From: Rheinheimera sp. 4Y26
GTDB lineage: Bacteria; Pseudomonadota; Gammaproteobacteria; Enterobacterales; Alteromonadaceae
DNA: 64,000 nucleotides
Direction of reading: 5' to 3'
Assembly (NCBI RefSeq): GCF_025245835.1
Contig: NZ_JAOBWS010000006.1
Span: 1 to 64,000, forward strand
The notes beneath the pieces are model-generated. The model was not told where the DNA came from and did not search any database. It saw only the letters and a list, made by a program, of their open reading frames with translations. Every line of letters starts with the position of its first letter. Position 1 is the stretch's first letter. The translations under genes were made by a program, and so were the position numbers. This document shows, in pieces, positions 16,574 to 25,537 of this stretch.

Positions 16574-17569
16574 ATGAAAAGAAAGTCATTGTGGGTTGCT
16601 TTGGTGCTGGTGGCATTCGGTACAGCACTGCCGTTAGTTGCCAAAGAACAAACGCTGCTGAATGTATCGTACGACCCCACCCGCGAACTGTACCGCGACT
16701 ACAACAAAGCTTTTGCTGCTTACTGGCAAGCCAAAACCGGCGGCACCGTTAAAGTTGAGCAGTCGCATGGCGGCTCCGGCAGTCAGGCCCGTTCAGTGCT
16801 GGATGGCCTGCGTGCCGATGTGGTGACGCTGGCGCTGGAAGTGGATATTGACCCCCTGGCCAAAGTAGCCGGTTTATTGCCGGCCGACTGGAAAAACCGC
16901 CTGCCACACCAAAGCGCGCCTTACACCTCCACCATTGTGTTTTTGGTGCGTAAAGGTAACCCCAAACAAATTAAAGACTGGCACGATTTAACCCGTGACG
17001 GTTTAGATGTGATCACCCCCAATCCAAAAACCTCGGGTGGTGCCCGCTGGAATTATCTCGGCGCCTGGGCTTATGCCAAACATCAGGGTCAGAGTGACGA
17101 AGAAGCCAAAGCTTTTGTCAGCAAAATTTACCGTAATGTGCCGGTGCTGGATTCGGGCGCGCGCGGTTCTACCACCACTTTTGTGCAGCGTGGCATAGGC
17201 GACGTACTGCTGACCTGGGAAAACGAAGCCTTTTTAGCTGTGAATGAACTGGGCGCCGATCAGGTAGAAATTGTGGTGCCTTCAGTGTCGGTGCTGGCTC
17301 AGCCTTCAGTGGCGGTGGTAGACAAGCGTGCTGAGAAAAAAGGTAATTTAGCTTTAGCGCAGGCTTATCTGGAATATTTATACAGCCCACAGGCGCAACG
17401 TATTGTGGCCCAGCATTATTACCGGCCGGTCGATAGCAAGGTTGCCGCTGAATTTGCCAATAAGTTTCCGGCAATGAAGTTAGTCAGTGCTGATGATTTG
17501 GGCGGTTGGGCCAAACTGCAGCAAACCCATTTTGCTGAAGGCGGCATTTTTGACAGCATTTACCGTTAA
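16574..17569 (+). CDS. sbp: Periplasmic sulfate-binding protein
   Basis: A 331-residue precursor whose signal peptide ends near LPLVAK (residue 24). The mature protein follows the Sbp pattern very closely: [70 protein letters not shown] and [12 protein letters not shown], including the residues that bind the sulfate dianion. It delivers sulfate to the CysTWA ABC importer. AGGA lies about eight bases before the ATG at 16574; the upstream in-frame start at 16508 overlaps the MetJ-type box and is rejected. cysT and cysW follow; the ATPase gene is elsewhere (34503-35567). Confidence 0.92.
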   Translation: MKRKSLWVALVLVAFGTALPLVAKEQTLLNVSYDPTRELYRDYNKAFAAYWQAKTGGTVKVEQSHGGSGSQARSVLDGLRADVVTLALEVDIDPLAKVAGLLPADWKNRLPHQSAPYTSTIVFLVRKGNPKQIKDWHDLTRDGLDVITPNPKTSGGARWNYLGAWAYAKHQGQSDEEAKAFVSKIYRNVPVLDSGARGSTTTFVQRGIGDVLLTWENEAFLAVNELGADQVEIVVPSVSVLAQPSVAVVDKRAEKKGNLALAQAYLEYLYSPQAQRIVAQHYYRPVDSKVAAEFANKFPAMKLVSADDLGGWAKLQQTHFAEGGIFDSIYR

Positions 17570-17618
17570 GGCGCTGTTTTAAAGCGGCTGCCAGTTACCG
17601 CAAAACACATATAACCAA

Positions 17619-17638
17619 GCCCGGCATAGTGGCCGGGC
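17619..17638 (+). other. Intercistronic hairpin between sbp and cysT
   Basis: A perfect GC-rich 7 bp stem (GCCCGGC 17619-17625 with GCCGGGC 17632-17638) and 6-base loop, without a T-run. It probably stabilises the sbp transcript end or lowers expression of the permease genes, as is common between binding-protein and permease genes. Confidence 0.55.
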
Positions 17639-17683
17639 GCTATCCATAACCAATAACAGATAAATTTTTGTACGAGGTGAGCC

Positions 17684-18526
17684 TTGGGCTTTTTTTCCAA
17701 ACGTAAAAAATCGGTATTACCCGGTTTTGGCCTGTCGATGGGCTTTACCACCTTTTATTTAAGTTTGATTGTATTTATTCCACTGTCGGCGCTGCTGTTA
17801 AAAAGTTTTGAGTTAAGCCTGGCCGATTTCTGGCAAGTAGTGACCACAGAGCGCGCTATTGCCAGTTACCGGTTAACTTTTGGTGCTTCTTTGGTGGCGG
17901 CGCTGGTGAACTTAGTCTTTGGTTTGCTGGTGGCCTGGGTGCTGGTGCGTTATAGCTTTCCCGGCAAAAAAATAGTCGATGCGCTGGTCGATTTACCTTT
18001 TGCCTTGCCAACGGCAGTGGCCGGTATTGCCTTAACCGCCCTTTATGCACCTAACGGCTGGATTGGCCAATATTTTCATGCTCTTGGCATTAAGGTGGCG
18101 TACAGCGCTTTTGGCGTGACGCTGGCACTTATTTTTATTGGTTTGCCTTTTGTGGTGCGTACTGTGCAGCCGGTGCTGGAAGATATTGATAAAGAGCTGG
18201 AAGAAGCAGCGGCCAGCTTAGGCGCCAACCGCTTACAAACTTTCTGCCGGGTGATATTTCCGGCGCTTATTCCGTCTTTACTGACAGGTTTTGCCCTGGC
18301 CTTTGCCCGCGCCATTGGCGAATACGGTTCTGTGGTGTTTATCAGTGGCAATATGCCGTTTCGCACTGAAATTACGCCACTTTTGATTATGTCGCGGCTG
18401 GAACAATACGATTATGCCGGCGCCGCTGCGCTTGGCACTGTGATGCTGCTGATTTCATTTTTGTTATTGCTGCTGATTAACGCACTGCAGCACTGGAGTA
18501 ACCAAAGGCAGGGTGGGGCAAAATGA
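17684..18526 (+). CDS. cysT: Sulfate ABC transporter permease CysT (CysU)
   Basis: A 280-residue inner-membrane permease with six hydrophobic helices. The ABC-permease coupling motif is visible as [21 protein letters not shown] near residues 172-192, followed by [19 protein letters not shown], typical of CysT. The start is a TTG with GAGGTGAG just upstream. The last four bases overlap the cysW start. It forms the sulfate channel with CysW, energised by CysA. Confidence 0.92.
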   Translation: MGFFSKRKKSVLPGFGLSMGFTTFYLSLIVFIPLSALLLKSFELSLADFWQVVTTERAIASYRLTFGASLVAALVNLVFGLLVAWVLVRYSFPGKKIVDALVDLPFALPTAVAGIALTALYAPNGWIGQYFHALGIKVAYSAFGVTLALIFIGLPFVVRTVQPVLEDIDKELEEAAASLGANRLQTFCRVIFPALIPSLLTGFALAFARAIGEYGSVVFISGNMPFRTEITPLLIMSRLEQYDYAGAAALGTVMLLISFLLLLLINALQHWSNQRQGGAK

Positions 18527-19422
18527 GTGTGATTGAATTAAACAGCTTAAGCTCAACGCCCGCAGTGCAGCTGCGTAAAGCCACCGCCGAACCTTTGTGG
18601 TTCAGATGGTTATTAACGGCGCTGGCACTTGGCTTTTTAACTTTGTTTTTGTTATTGCCGCTGGTGATAGTGTTTGGTGAAGCTTTTGCCAAAGGTTGGG
18701 GTGTGTACCTGGCCGCTATTACCGAACCTGCCGCCGCCCATGCTATTAAGCTTACTTTAATAGCCGCACTGATTGCGGTGCCCTGTAATGTGATTTTTGG
18801 TTTGGCGGCCAGCTGGGCTATTGCCAAATTCCGTTTTAGTGGCAAGCAGTTATTGATCACTTTAATCGACTTGCCTATTGCAGTGTCGCCGGTGATTGCC
18901 GGTTTAAGTTTTATGCTGATTTTTGGCGCCCGTGGCTGGTGGGGCGAATGGCTGAACGAGCATGATTTAGGTGTGATGTTTGCGGTGCCAGGCATAGTGC
19001 TGGTGACTATTTTTATTACCTTTCCTTATGTGGCGCGCGAGCTGATCCCACTGATGCAGGAGCAGGGCCGTGAGCAGGAAGAAGCTGCGCTGACCTTAGG
19101 CGCCAGCGGCTGGCAAACTTTCTGGCGGGTGACTTTACCTTCGATTAAATGGGCGCTGCTGTATGGAATAATTTTATGTAACGCCCGCGCTATGGGCGAG
19201 TTTGGGGCTGTTTCTGTGGTGTCGGGCAAAATCCGCGAACAAACCAATACCATGCCGCTGCATATCGAAATTCTTTATAACGAATATCAATTTGCCGCCG
19301 CTTTTGCTGTGTCGTCCTTGCTGGCGTTATTGGCACTGTTGACACTGCTTTTAAAAAGCACTTTGGAATGGCGCGCCGCCAAAGATTATGCCGAAGCTGC
19401 CAGGTTAAGGCAGGTGGAGTAA
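18523..19422 (+). CDS. cysW: Sulfate ABC transporter permease CysW
   Basis: A 299-residue permease with six hydrophobic helices. It carries the coupling motif [21 protein letters not shown] near residues 185-205 and the CysW signature [18 protein letters not shown]. The start ATG overlaps the cysT stop (ATGA), so the two are translationally coupled. In most Gammaproteobacteria cysA follows directly; here it does not. Confidence 0.92.
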   Translation: MSVIELNSLSSTPAVQLRKATAEPLWFRWLLTALALGFLTLFLLLPLVIVFGEAFAKGWGVYLAAITEPAAAHAIKLTLIAALIAVPCNVIFGLAASWAIAKFRFSGKQLLITLIDLPIAVSPVIAGLSFMLIFGARGWWGEWLNEHDLGVMFAVPGIVLVTIFITFPYVARELIPLMQEQGREQEEAALTLGASGWQTFWRVTLPSIKWALLYGIILCNARAMGEFGAVSVVSGKIREQTNTMPLHIEILYNEYQFAAAFAVSSLLALLALLTLLLKSTLEWRAAKDYAEAARLRQVE

Positions 19423-19919
19423 CCGGCTTTGCGCTACCGCTTTAGCTAAACCATACCTTGGTTTTTGCTCACTTTGGATAGCGCCTGGCCTGGTGTTCAC
19501 CCGGCAGGCCTGTCTCTTGTTGCGCCGTCCAGGTGATTTCTTTTTTCGACATCTTTTTTCCCTGTAATTGTTCAAGACCCCGCTCAAATCAGAGGCAGCT
19601 CTGTGTTGCTGGTGTTGATAGCGCATCAGCTCAATGCAACGCAACCATACCGCAGCAATGACAGCCTTTGCCAAACGGGAAGGGCCTTCCCACTGACCAT
19701 ATCAAAATGATGCTGCGCGATTGCCGTGCTGTAGCGCGACTGCATGGCTGCTGCTGCGCTTAATCAGCTGCAAGTGCTTGAGACTGTATTGTTTTTACGT
19801 TAGTGTAACTTTTTGTTAAATATTGAGGTGAGCCACGTTTTCACCTCTGGCTTCTCTTTTTGCTGTCATTTTTTGCTGTCATTTTTTGCTGTCATTGTTT
19901 GCACACAGAAGGAAATTGG
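19423..19919. other. Non-coding gap after cysW
   Basis: About 500 bases without a convincing gene. A weak hairpin with a T-run at 19448-19468 may end the sulfate operon. A perfect 7 bp stem (19825-19831 with 19841-19847) and a 13-base tandem repeat precede the next gene. A minus-strand frame over 19405-19674 has no ribosome site or recognisable domain. Confidence 0.5.
19862..19900 (+). repeat. 13 bp tandem repeat, three units, carrying CTGTCAT
   Basis: Units at 19862-19874 and 19875-19887 are identical (GCTGTCATTTTTT); the third, 19888-19900, differs by one base. Each contains CTGTCAT, the consensus half-site of a Pho box, but with a 13-base instead of 11-base period. The repeat ends 20 bases before a start codon. 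Confidence 0.7.
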
Positions 19920-20498
19920 ATGCTGCCCGAAACTTTGCACCAGCTTCGCGCTGATTTTGACGCCCGCTCAAAAGGCTCACTGGCATTACCTATGGCTGGT
20001 GCAATTGTCTGGGCTGTGATTGCGGTACTGGGGATGATACTTCCAGAGAAAACGGCCATCCTTGCGCTGGTGTTTGCCACCGGGGCTATTTTTCCGTTGG
20101 CCATTGGAATTGCCAGGGCGCGGGGTGAAGAATTACTCGGCAATACCAATCCGCTGGCCAGGCTTATGGCGGCCGCTGTACTTATGGTGAATTTACTCTG
20201 GGCGCTGCATGTACCGCTGTTTCTCATCGTGCCCCAATTTATTCCGCTGAGCATAGGCATAGGCCTTGGGCTGCACTGGGTTATCTATGGTTGGATCATC
20301 AAGCATCCGCTTGGCGTGCAACATGCGATTGGCCGCAGTTTGGGGTTGGTTGCGGTGTGGTTTGCATTGCCGGACTATCGGGTAACGGCTTGTGCAGTTG
20401 TGGTGGTGGCGGCTTATCTGGTCACGCTTGTGCAGATGCGTGCACGGCTGGTAGCTGCCGATGCGAACAGTACAAAGTCGCTGCAAGCTACGGCTTAA
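19920..20498 (+). CDS. DUF7010-like integral membrane protein
   Basis: A 192-residue protein with about six hydrophobic helices and a short soluble N-terminus. The pattern of helices and the segments IFPLAIGIAR, NPLARL and the late LGLHWVIYGWIIKHP resemble DUF7010 family proteins, for which no function is known. AAGGA lies eight bases before the ATG at 19920; the longer frame runs through the tandem repeat and is rejected. First gene of the plus-strand accessory stretch. Confidence 0.65.
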   Translation: MLPETLHQLRADFDARSKGSLALPMAGAIVWAVIAVLGMILPEKTAILALVFATGAIFPLAIGIARARGEELLGNTNPLARLMAAAVLMVNLLWALHVPLFLIVPQFIPLSIGIGLGLHWVIYGWIIKHPLGVQHAIGRSLGLVAVWFALPDYRVTACAVVVVAAYLVTLVQMRARLVAADANSTKSLQATA

Positions 20499-20527
20499 CG
20501 CTGCTGTAATAAAGTGGAAGGCTTCAG

Positions 20528-20749
20528 ATGAATATCAGTGCGGCCTTGATTGGCCAACTTATCTTGGTATTGATGCTGGTAACAGGTGCATGCAGCTATT
20601 ACCTTGGTCGGCGTAAAACACAGACGCCGGTTTTGGCGGCTGTGTTGGGTGTGGTGCTGGCTGTTATTCCACCTTTTGCTCTGCTTTATCTGCTGGTGCT
20701 GTGGTTTAAAAAAGATGTAGCTTCTGCATCGACGGCTGTCCGTGGTTAA
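20528..20749 (+). CDS. Small two-helix membrane protein
   Basis: A 73-residue protein with two hydrophobic helices (about 5-25 and 33-57) separated by a basic loop, YYLGRRKTQTP. The N-terminus should face out and the short basic tail in. AAGG lies seven bases before the ATG. It starts 29 bases after the preceding membrane protein and may be co-transcribed. I do not recognise the family. Confidence 0.6.
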   Translation: MNISAALIGQLILVLMLVTGACSYYLGRRKTQTPVLAAVLGVVLAVIPPFALLYLLVLWFKKDVASASTAVRG

Positions 20750-20823
20750 CGTTTTTTATTACCAGGCCACACTTGCGGGCGGCTTTAGCTGCGCTGTCAG
20801 GATATTTTGAATAAGGATATAAA

Positions 20824-21750
20824 ATGAAAGTGAAGCTTGGATTCCTGCTGTTTTTGTTATTCAGTCAATTTTGTTGTGCTGAAACTGTCATTGAGATAGA
20901 TGCAGCGCCAGAGAAAGGGTTTTATTTTCCATTCTTATTAAAAATACCTGAAGTAACAAAAACCAAATATTTAATTGTTGAGACAAACAATACCGGTAAA
21001 GTTTCAGACAATTTTGATGAGCATTACACAAATGCAAAAAGTGCAATTTCAGGAAATGCGATCGGCCCCTGGCTATCAACACAATTAAACGCGCCCATTT
21101 TAATACCTGTATTCCCAAGAGGTGAGCAAGATTGGCAAACTTATACTCATGCGCTTGATAGGGATACTTTACTTATTGATGCTGGCAAGCTGAAACGTAT
21201 TGATCTCCAGCTGCTGGCAATGATCAAAGAAGCAAAGAAGCTGCTCTTGATGCATTCAGTAAGGGTCAACGAAAAAGTTATCATGACAGGTTTTTCTGCA
21301 TCAGGAACCTTTGCAAACAGATTCTCTTTATTACACCCTGACAGCATAAAGCTTGTTGTCGCCGGTGGCTTGAATGGCATTTTAATGCTTCCGGTCAGTT
21401 CGCTAAAAGAACAAAAATTAAATTATCCGCTGGGCCTGAACGATTTTGAAGCAATTACCGGTGGATCATTTGCTCATTCAACATGGAAAGTGCTTCCTCA
21501 GTTTCTTTTTATGGGCGCAAATGATACGAATGATGCTGCAAAGTATGACGATGCTTATTCTGAATCAGAACGGCAGGTCATTTTTTCAGTGATGGGCAGC
21601 AATATGCAACCTGAGCGCTGGCAGCTGTGCCAGCAGATGTACCTGAAGTTCAATGCAAATGTGGTATTTAAAACCTACAAAGGTATTGGACACGGCACCA
21701 ACTTACAAATTCATAATGATATTCTGGCGTTTATCAATAACAACATTTGA
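20824..21750 (+). CDS. Secreted alpha/beta-hydrolase-like protein, AT-rich
   Basis: A 308-residue exported protein; the signal peptide ends near CCAE (residue 19). A hydrolase triad can be proposed: the nucleophile elbow GFSASG (S158), an aspartate in FMGANDTND near residue 238, and the histidine of GIGHGTN near residue 290. Substrate unknown. The gene is clearly more AT-rich than its neighbours, which suggests recent acquisition. AAGGA lies eight bases before the ATG. Confidence 0.65.
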   Translation: MKVKLGFLLFLLFSQFCCAETVIEIDAAPEKGFYFPFLLKIPEVTKTKYLIVETNNTGKVSDNFDEHYTNAKSAISGNAIGPWLSTQLNAPILIPVFPRGEQDWQTYTHALDRDTLLIDAGKLKRIDLQLLAMIKEAKKLLLMHSVRVNEKVIMTGFSASGTFANRFSLLHPDSIKLVVAGGLNGILMLPVSSLKEQKLNYPLGLNDFEAITGGSFAHSTWKVLPQFLFMGANDTNDAAKYDDAYSESERQVIFSVMGSNMQPERWQLCQQMYLKFNANVVFKTYKGIGHGTNLQIHNDILAFINNNI

Positions 21751-21926
21751 TAAAAAAGTTTATCGCCGGTAAAAGGGGCTCGCTGCAACGCTCAGCGACT
21801 GAAGTTGCTGTGATAAATTTGAGTAAAACCTTAAGTCAAAGGTGTTGCTCACAAAGACGGCACAATGCGCCTGAGCTGTACCGGGTTGTTTTTGTGTGCG
21901 GACCTTGGGCCACAATGGAAGGTTAA

Positions 21927-22205
21927 ATGATATTCAGAAAAGACAAAAACCAGGGCACCGAACTGCTTTTGCTGACGCCAAAGCAGCGTGTTGTGTACTT
22001 TGTGTTTGCTATAGGTGCCATTTTTCCAATCCTGTTGTCAGGGAGCATCAGTCCGGCATTTTGGCTCTTTGCTTTGCAACTGGCCTGCATTGGCGGCCTG
22101 GCCTACATTCGCTGGCGGTCGGCAGCATTTCGCGGCAGCCTGGTTGTACTTTGTGCTGCTGTTGTTGCTTGTATCACTTCAGTGATCGCAGCTTTTTTGG
22201 CCTGA
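21927..22205 (+). CDS. Small three-helix membrane protein
   Basis: A 92-residue protein with three hydrophobic helices after a charged N-terminus (MIFRKDKNQG). GGAAGG lies five bases before the ATG. About 175 bases of non-coding DNA separate it from the hydrolase gene, so it probably has its own promoter. Family not recognised. Confidence 0.55.
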   Translation: MIFRKDKNQGTELLLLTPKQRVVYFVFAIGAIFPILLSGSISPAFWLFALQLACIGGLAYIRWRSAAFRGSLVVLCAAVVACITSVIAAFLA

Positions 22206-22268
22206 CTATGTGTTTAAGCCGGAGTCACCCTGCTTAATTCTACTGTTATGTTGGAAAGAGGATTATCA

Positions 22269-22541
22269 ATGGAATTTAGTGATAAAGAACTGCTGGTGAT
22301 AGCAGCAGCGAACAGAAAGGTAAAGGCAGCAACATTGTTCCGGCTTTTGCTCATTATGATTATTTTGTGCGCGATAGTGCTGATGTTCACTGGTGTTGTG
22401 ATCGCTGAGCAAATGATTTATTTCGCATTGATGGCCGTTTTGCTGGCAGTGGCTCTACCGCAATTTGGCTCTGGGCCAAAGTATGAAGATTTATTAAAAA
22501 TACTGGAAGACAAAGCGAGTATGCAGCGTTCAACAATATAA
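22269..22541 (+). CDS. Small two-helix membrane protein
   Basis: A 90-residue protein: a charged N-terminal 25 residues, two hydrophobic helices (about 27-48 and 52-70) and a short charged tail. The ATG at 22269 follows GAGG at good spacing; an upstream in-frame ATG lacks a ribosome site. Family not recognised. The next small gene begins 12 bases downstream. Confidence 0.55.
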   Translation: MEFSDKELLVIAAANRKVKAATLFRLLLIMIILCAIVLMFTGVVIAEQMIYFALMAVLLAVALPQFGSGPKYEDLLKILEDKASMQRSTI

Positions 22542-22553
22542 CAAGGCCAATAC

Positions 22554-22700
22554 ATGGATTTTTTTGGTTTGTTTTTATTGCTTTGTGTGATTCTGGGGTG
22601 TTTTGTTGAAATTTTTTCTTTGGTTAATTTTGTGCAATTTTTTCGTGGTAAAGAAACGATTTTAGAAAAAATAGCAAAAAATAAAAAATATGCAAAATAA
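22554..22700 (+). CDS. Small single-helix membrane protein, 48 residues
   Basis: A 48-codon frame with one strongly hydrophobic helix (about residues 3-29) followed by a lysine-rich cytoplasmic tail (GKETILEKIAKNKKYAK). AAGG lies seven bases before the ATG and the gene begins 12 bases after the previous stop, so it is likely translated from the same transcript. The region is very AT-rich. No family recognised; the positive-inside layout supports a real membrane protein. Confidence 0.5.
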   Translation: MDFFGLFLLLCVILGCFVEIFSLVNFVQFFRGKETILEKIAKNKKYAK

Positions 22701-22734
22701 ATGGCGGGCGTTGTGTGCAAACAAGGAGTTTAGC

Positions 22735-23163
22735 GTGCTGACAAAATATTTATACATTGCAGGCTGTATCCCATTTCTTGCACTTGGCATTCTGCATACG
22801 GTCTACACGATTGCTGATAAGTACAATCCTAAAAAACTGGTGCCCTATAAATCCGGTGTTATCGAGCTTATGAAAGAGTCCACCTTGGCTATAACAAAAG
22901 AAACAAATATGTGGCGTGCCTGGGTTGGCTTTAACATCAGCCACGGAATCGGAATGTTATTTTTCTCGGTCAGTTATTTATACTTATCAATTTTCCAGCA
23001 TTATTTTCTGGAAAATTCTTTATATTTCATTTGTGCTGCGCCAATTATTTCATTCACATATCTTGTACTGTCTAAAAAATATTGGTTTAGCATTCCTGCT
23101 ATAGGCTCAGCTATTGGTTTATTGTGTTTTATTGCAGGGATGTTGGTGCAGCTCTATGCGTAA
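22735..23163 (+). CDS. Four-helix integral membrane protein, AT-rich
   Basis: A 142-residue protein with four hydrophobic helices and conserved-looking polar residues inside them: GILHTVYT near residue 19 and WVGFNISHGIGMLFF near residues 62-76. This GxLH...GFNxSHG pattern is seen in small four-helix hypothetical proteins of unknown function. The start is GTG at 22735 with a strong AAGGAG seven bases upstream; the in-frame ATG at 22690 overlaps the preceding gene and is rejected. AT-rich. Confidence 0.65.
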   Translation: MLTKYLYIAGCIPFLALGILHTVYTIADKYNPKKLVPYKSGVIELMKESTLAITKETNMWRAWVGFNISHGIGMLFFSVSYLYLSIFQHYFLENSLYFICAAPIISFTYLVLSKKYWFSIPAIGSAIGLLCFIAGMLVQLYA

Positions 23164-23246
23164 CAACGGGTTCCAGCTGCTTGCTTCGCTTGTCCGGTTC
23201 AGGTTACAGCCCAGCCCTAACCCCACATAAACCGGCAGGAGGCCAT

Positions 23247-23603
23247 TTGTTAATCATCGCAGCATTGTTACTGGTTTTATGTGGTCTGGTTCATTCCATC
23301 CTTGGTGAACTTTACCTGCTACGCCGGTTGTTTAAGCGGGACAATTTGCCGCAGCTTTTTGGCTCGGATCGGTTTACAAAAGGCACACTGCGTTTTGCAT
23401 GGCATATTACCAGTCTGGCCTGGTTTGGTTTTGCGGCGCTTTTAGTGTTGATGCCCAATGCAAAGATTTTGCTATTTACCGTCAGTATCGTTTTTGCCGG
23501 CAGTGCTATTTTTGCGGCTTATTACACCAGAGGTAAGCACTTATCATGGCTGGTATTTGCGGTTATCAGTGCCTTAACACTGACAACAGCGATGGGTGTT
23601 TAG
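23247..23603 (+). CDS. Four-helix membrane protein with TTG start
   Basis: A 118-residue protein with four hydrophobic helices and the motif GLVHSILGELYLLRRLF near residues 13-29. The only start with a good ribosome site is a TTG at 23247, preceded by AGGAGG; the frame extends upstream to 23124 but there overlaps the previous gene. Length and helix count resemble the gene just before it, and the two could be distant relatives. Function unknown. Confidence 0.6.
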   Translation: MLIIAALLLVLCGLVHSILGELYLLRRLFKRDNLPQLFGSDRFTKGTLRFAWHITSLAWFGFAALLVLMPNAKILLFTVSIVFAGSAIFAAYYTRGKHLSWLVFAVISALTLTTAMGV

Positions 23604-23799
23604 CGCACCGCCAACAGTGAGACTGCCGACAACAATTGCCAGAGCAAACCCGAAGGCAAGCAGACGAGCGCCAGGGGGTTGCGCTGCTGCTGGCGAGGCG
23701 CCAAACCAGTTTTTTGTATAGTGCTGAACATGCATCTGGTGTCGCAGGTTCAGGATCCGGGCGGCAATAGCCCGTTTACAACATAAAATGGGAGAAACA

Positions 23800-24438
23800 A
23801 TGTATCAGCTGCAAAAAACCGGCGGTCTTTCGGCGCTTGGTAATGGCATGATTTATATAGCGGTCTTTGCGTTTTATGCTGTGGCAAATCAGCTGCCGGG
23901 CGACGCCACTGCGGCGCAAAAACTGGCATTTTTAGCTGAGCATCAGCTGATGTTGTCGCTGGTGAATCTGCTGGGATATGTGGTGTTTGGCATGCTATTG
24001 GCGGTATTGGTGTCAGCTTTGCATCAGCGGCTAAAAGACAACGCGCCTACATTGATGCAATTGGCCACTTTATTTGGTGTGCTTTGGGTTGGACTGGTGA
24101 TCGCAAGCGGCATGGTCGCCAATATTGGCTTAAACCAGGTGGTCGAGCTTGCTACGGCACAGCCAGAACAAGCCTGGTCGGTGTGGCTGGCGGTGAACAC
24201 TGTGGTAGAGGGGCTGGGCGGCGGGAACGAAATTGTTGGTGGTCTTTGGGTGTTGTTATTAAGCCTGGCGGCCCTTCAGAGCAACAAGCTGCCAAGGACA
24301 CTGAATTATCTGGGGTTTTTGGTGGGTAGCGCTGGCATTCTCACTCTGTATCCGGCCGATATCTTCACCGAAATCTTTGGTCTGAGCCAGATTTTATGGT
24401 TTTTCTGGTTAGGTATGGTGCTGCTGCGCAAAAGCTAA
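23800..24438 (+). CDS. DUF4386-like membrane protein
   Basis: A 212-residue protein with about six hydrophobic helices; the order of helices and the segment GNEIVGGLWVLLLSLAAL near residues 145-162 resemble DUF4386 proteins, whose function is unknown. GGGAG lies six bases before the ATG at 23800. It has about 200 bases of its own leader and is followed by 138 non-coding bases. Confidence 0.6.
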   Translation: MYQLQKTGGLSALGNGMIYIAVFAFYAVANQLPGDATAAQKLAFLAEHQLMLSLVNLLGYVVFGMLLAVLVSALHQRLKDNAPTLMQLATLFGVLWVGLVIASGMVANIGLNQVVELATAQPEQAWSVWLAVNTVVEGLGGGNEIVGGLWVLLLSLAALQSNKLPRTLNYLGFLVGSAGILTLYPADIFTEIFGLSQILWFFWLGMVLLRKS

Positions 24439-24576
24439 CCCCCAACCAATAAGCAGCTGCAATCACAGTGCAGCCTGAAGAGTTGAGTCGTGTTGGGCAA
24501 TGTTGGTGTTGAGCTGGCTGCAGCGTTGTTGTTATCGAGGTTGCTGTTTTAGCGGCTGTCAGGCCAAGGATTGGGT

Positions 24577-25014
24577 ATGCAAAGTACATTGTCACAATAT
24601 GTAAAAAAGAGAAATGGCGTGCCCTTAGGCGCAAAACGCTCGATGCGCAATATGTTATTGCGCTCTTTTGGCGCCCCCTCTTTTCCGGTGTTTTGGCACT
24701 ATTGGAACCCGATCTGGGGTTATTATTTGTCGCGCAACATTATGCGACCACTCAGTGCTGTGGTGCCGATGTGGCTGGCAGTATTCATCACTTTTTTAGT
24801 CAGTGGTGCGCTGCATGATCTGGCCGTTTCACTGGTGCACTGGAAACCCGTGCTGTTTTTTACGCCCTGGTTTGCTTGCATGGGGTTGATGGTGATTTTT
24901 TCCAACAAATATGCGCTGAATTACGGTGGTTTTGCCTGGCCAGTACGCGCATTGATCAATCTGTTATTGCTTGTGGTTTCTCTGGCTGTGACTTACACCA
25001 TCACGGGCGGCTAG
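24577..25014 (+). CDS. Small MBOAT/wax-synthase-like membrane protein
   Basis: A 145-residue membrane protein. The segments APSFPVFWHYWNPIWGYYL (residues 33-51) and FLVSGALHDL (residues 77-86) resemble the catalytic end of membrane-bound O-acyltransferases, with the conserved His of SGxxHD present. It is far shorter than a full MBOAT enzyme (over 350 residues), so it is either a minimal family or a remnant; the intact frame and AAGGA ribosome site at 24577 favour a functional small protein. Confidence 0.55.
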   Translation: MQSTLSQYVKKRNGVPLGAKRSMRNMLLRSFGAPSFPVFWHYWNPIWGYYLSRNIMRPLSAVVPMWLAVFITFLVSGALHDLAVSLVHWKPVLFFTPWFACMGLMVIFSNKYALNYGGFAWPVRALINLLLLVVSLAVTYTITGG

Positions 25015-25108
25015 TATTCCGGCGGTTGTCATCAGTAAAGTCGTGCATCAATGCGATGCAACACCGGCTATAGTGTGTTTTTTCGCCTCAGTGAAGTGGA
25101 AACTTGTT

Positions 25109-25495
25109 ATGCGCATCAGTCAAAGGCTGCAACAAGCAGCACAACAGATTAAACGCGACGTGTTGACGGTTTATTTTGCGGCGCGGGATAGCAGAACCCC
25201 TGTGCTGGTGCGGTTGCTGGCGCTTGCTGTGGCGGCCTATGCGCTCAGTCCCATTGACCTGATCCCCGACTTTATCCCGGTGCTGGGGTATCTTGACGAC
25301 CTGATTTTACTGCCGCTTGGCATTTTACTGGTGATTAAATTTACCCCTGCCGAGGTGCTCAACAGCAGCAGAGCCATGGCGCAGCAAATGGTCGATCAGC
25401 CAAGCAGCCCTGTGGCGGCAGCGGTAATTGTGCTGCTGTGGGTTTTGTGTGCAACGGCGCTGCTGTATTGGTTGATAACTGGGGTAGGCGAATAA
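25109..25495 (+). CDS. YkvA-family (DUF1232) membrane protein
   Basis: A 128-residue protein with the YkvA/DUF1232 signature AYALSPIDLIPDFIPVLGYLDDLI across residues 43-66, followed by hydrophobic helices including one at the C-terminus. The family's function is unknown. GTGGAA lies nine bases before the ATG at 25109, where the family's N-terminus begins. Confidence 0.8.
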   Translation: MRISQRLQQAAQQIKRDVLTVYFAARDSRTPVLVRLLALAVAAYALSPIDLIPDFIPVLGYLDDLILLPLGILLVIKFTPAEVLNSSRAMAQQMVDQPSSPVAAAVIVLLWVLCATALLYWLITGVGE

Positions 25496-25537
25496 ATCCA
25501 GGCTGCAGTGCATGAACATTACAGATTAGGAGCTGCT

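Noticed and set aside
19862..19900. A Pho box controlling the DUF7010-like gene.
   Set aside because: The half-sites are perfect but spaced 13 bases apart; PhoB sites need an 11-base period. Kept as a repeat, not as a Pho box.
24440..24510. A possible attC site between the DUF4386-like and MBOAT-like genes, with a CCAAC/GTTGG outer pair and GCTGCA/TGCAGC inner hairpin.
   Set aside because: The arms between the inner and outer pairs are very unequal in length (about 9 and 17 bases), and no similar site borders the neighbouring genes.
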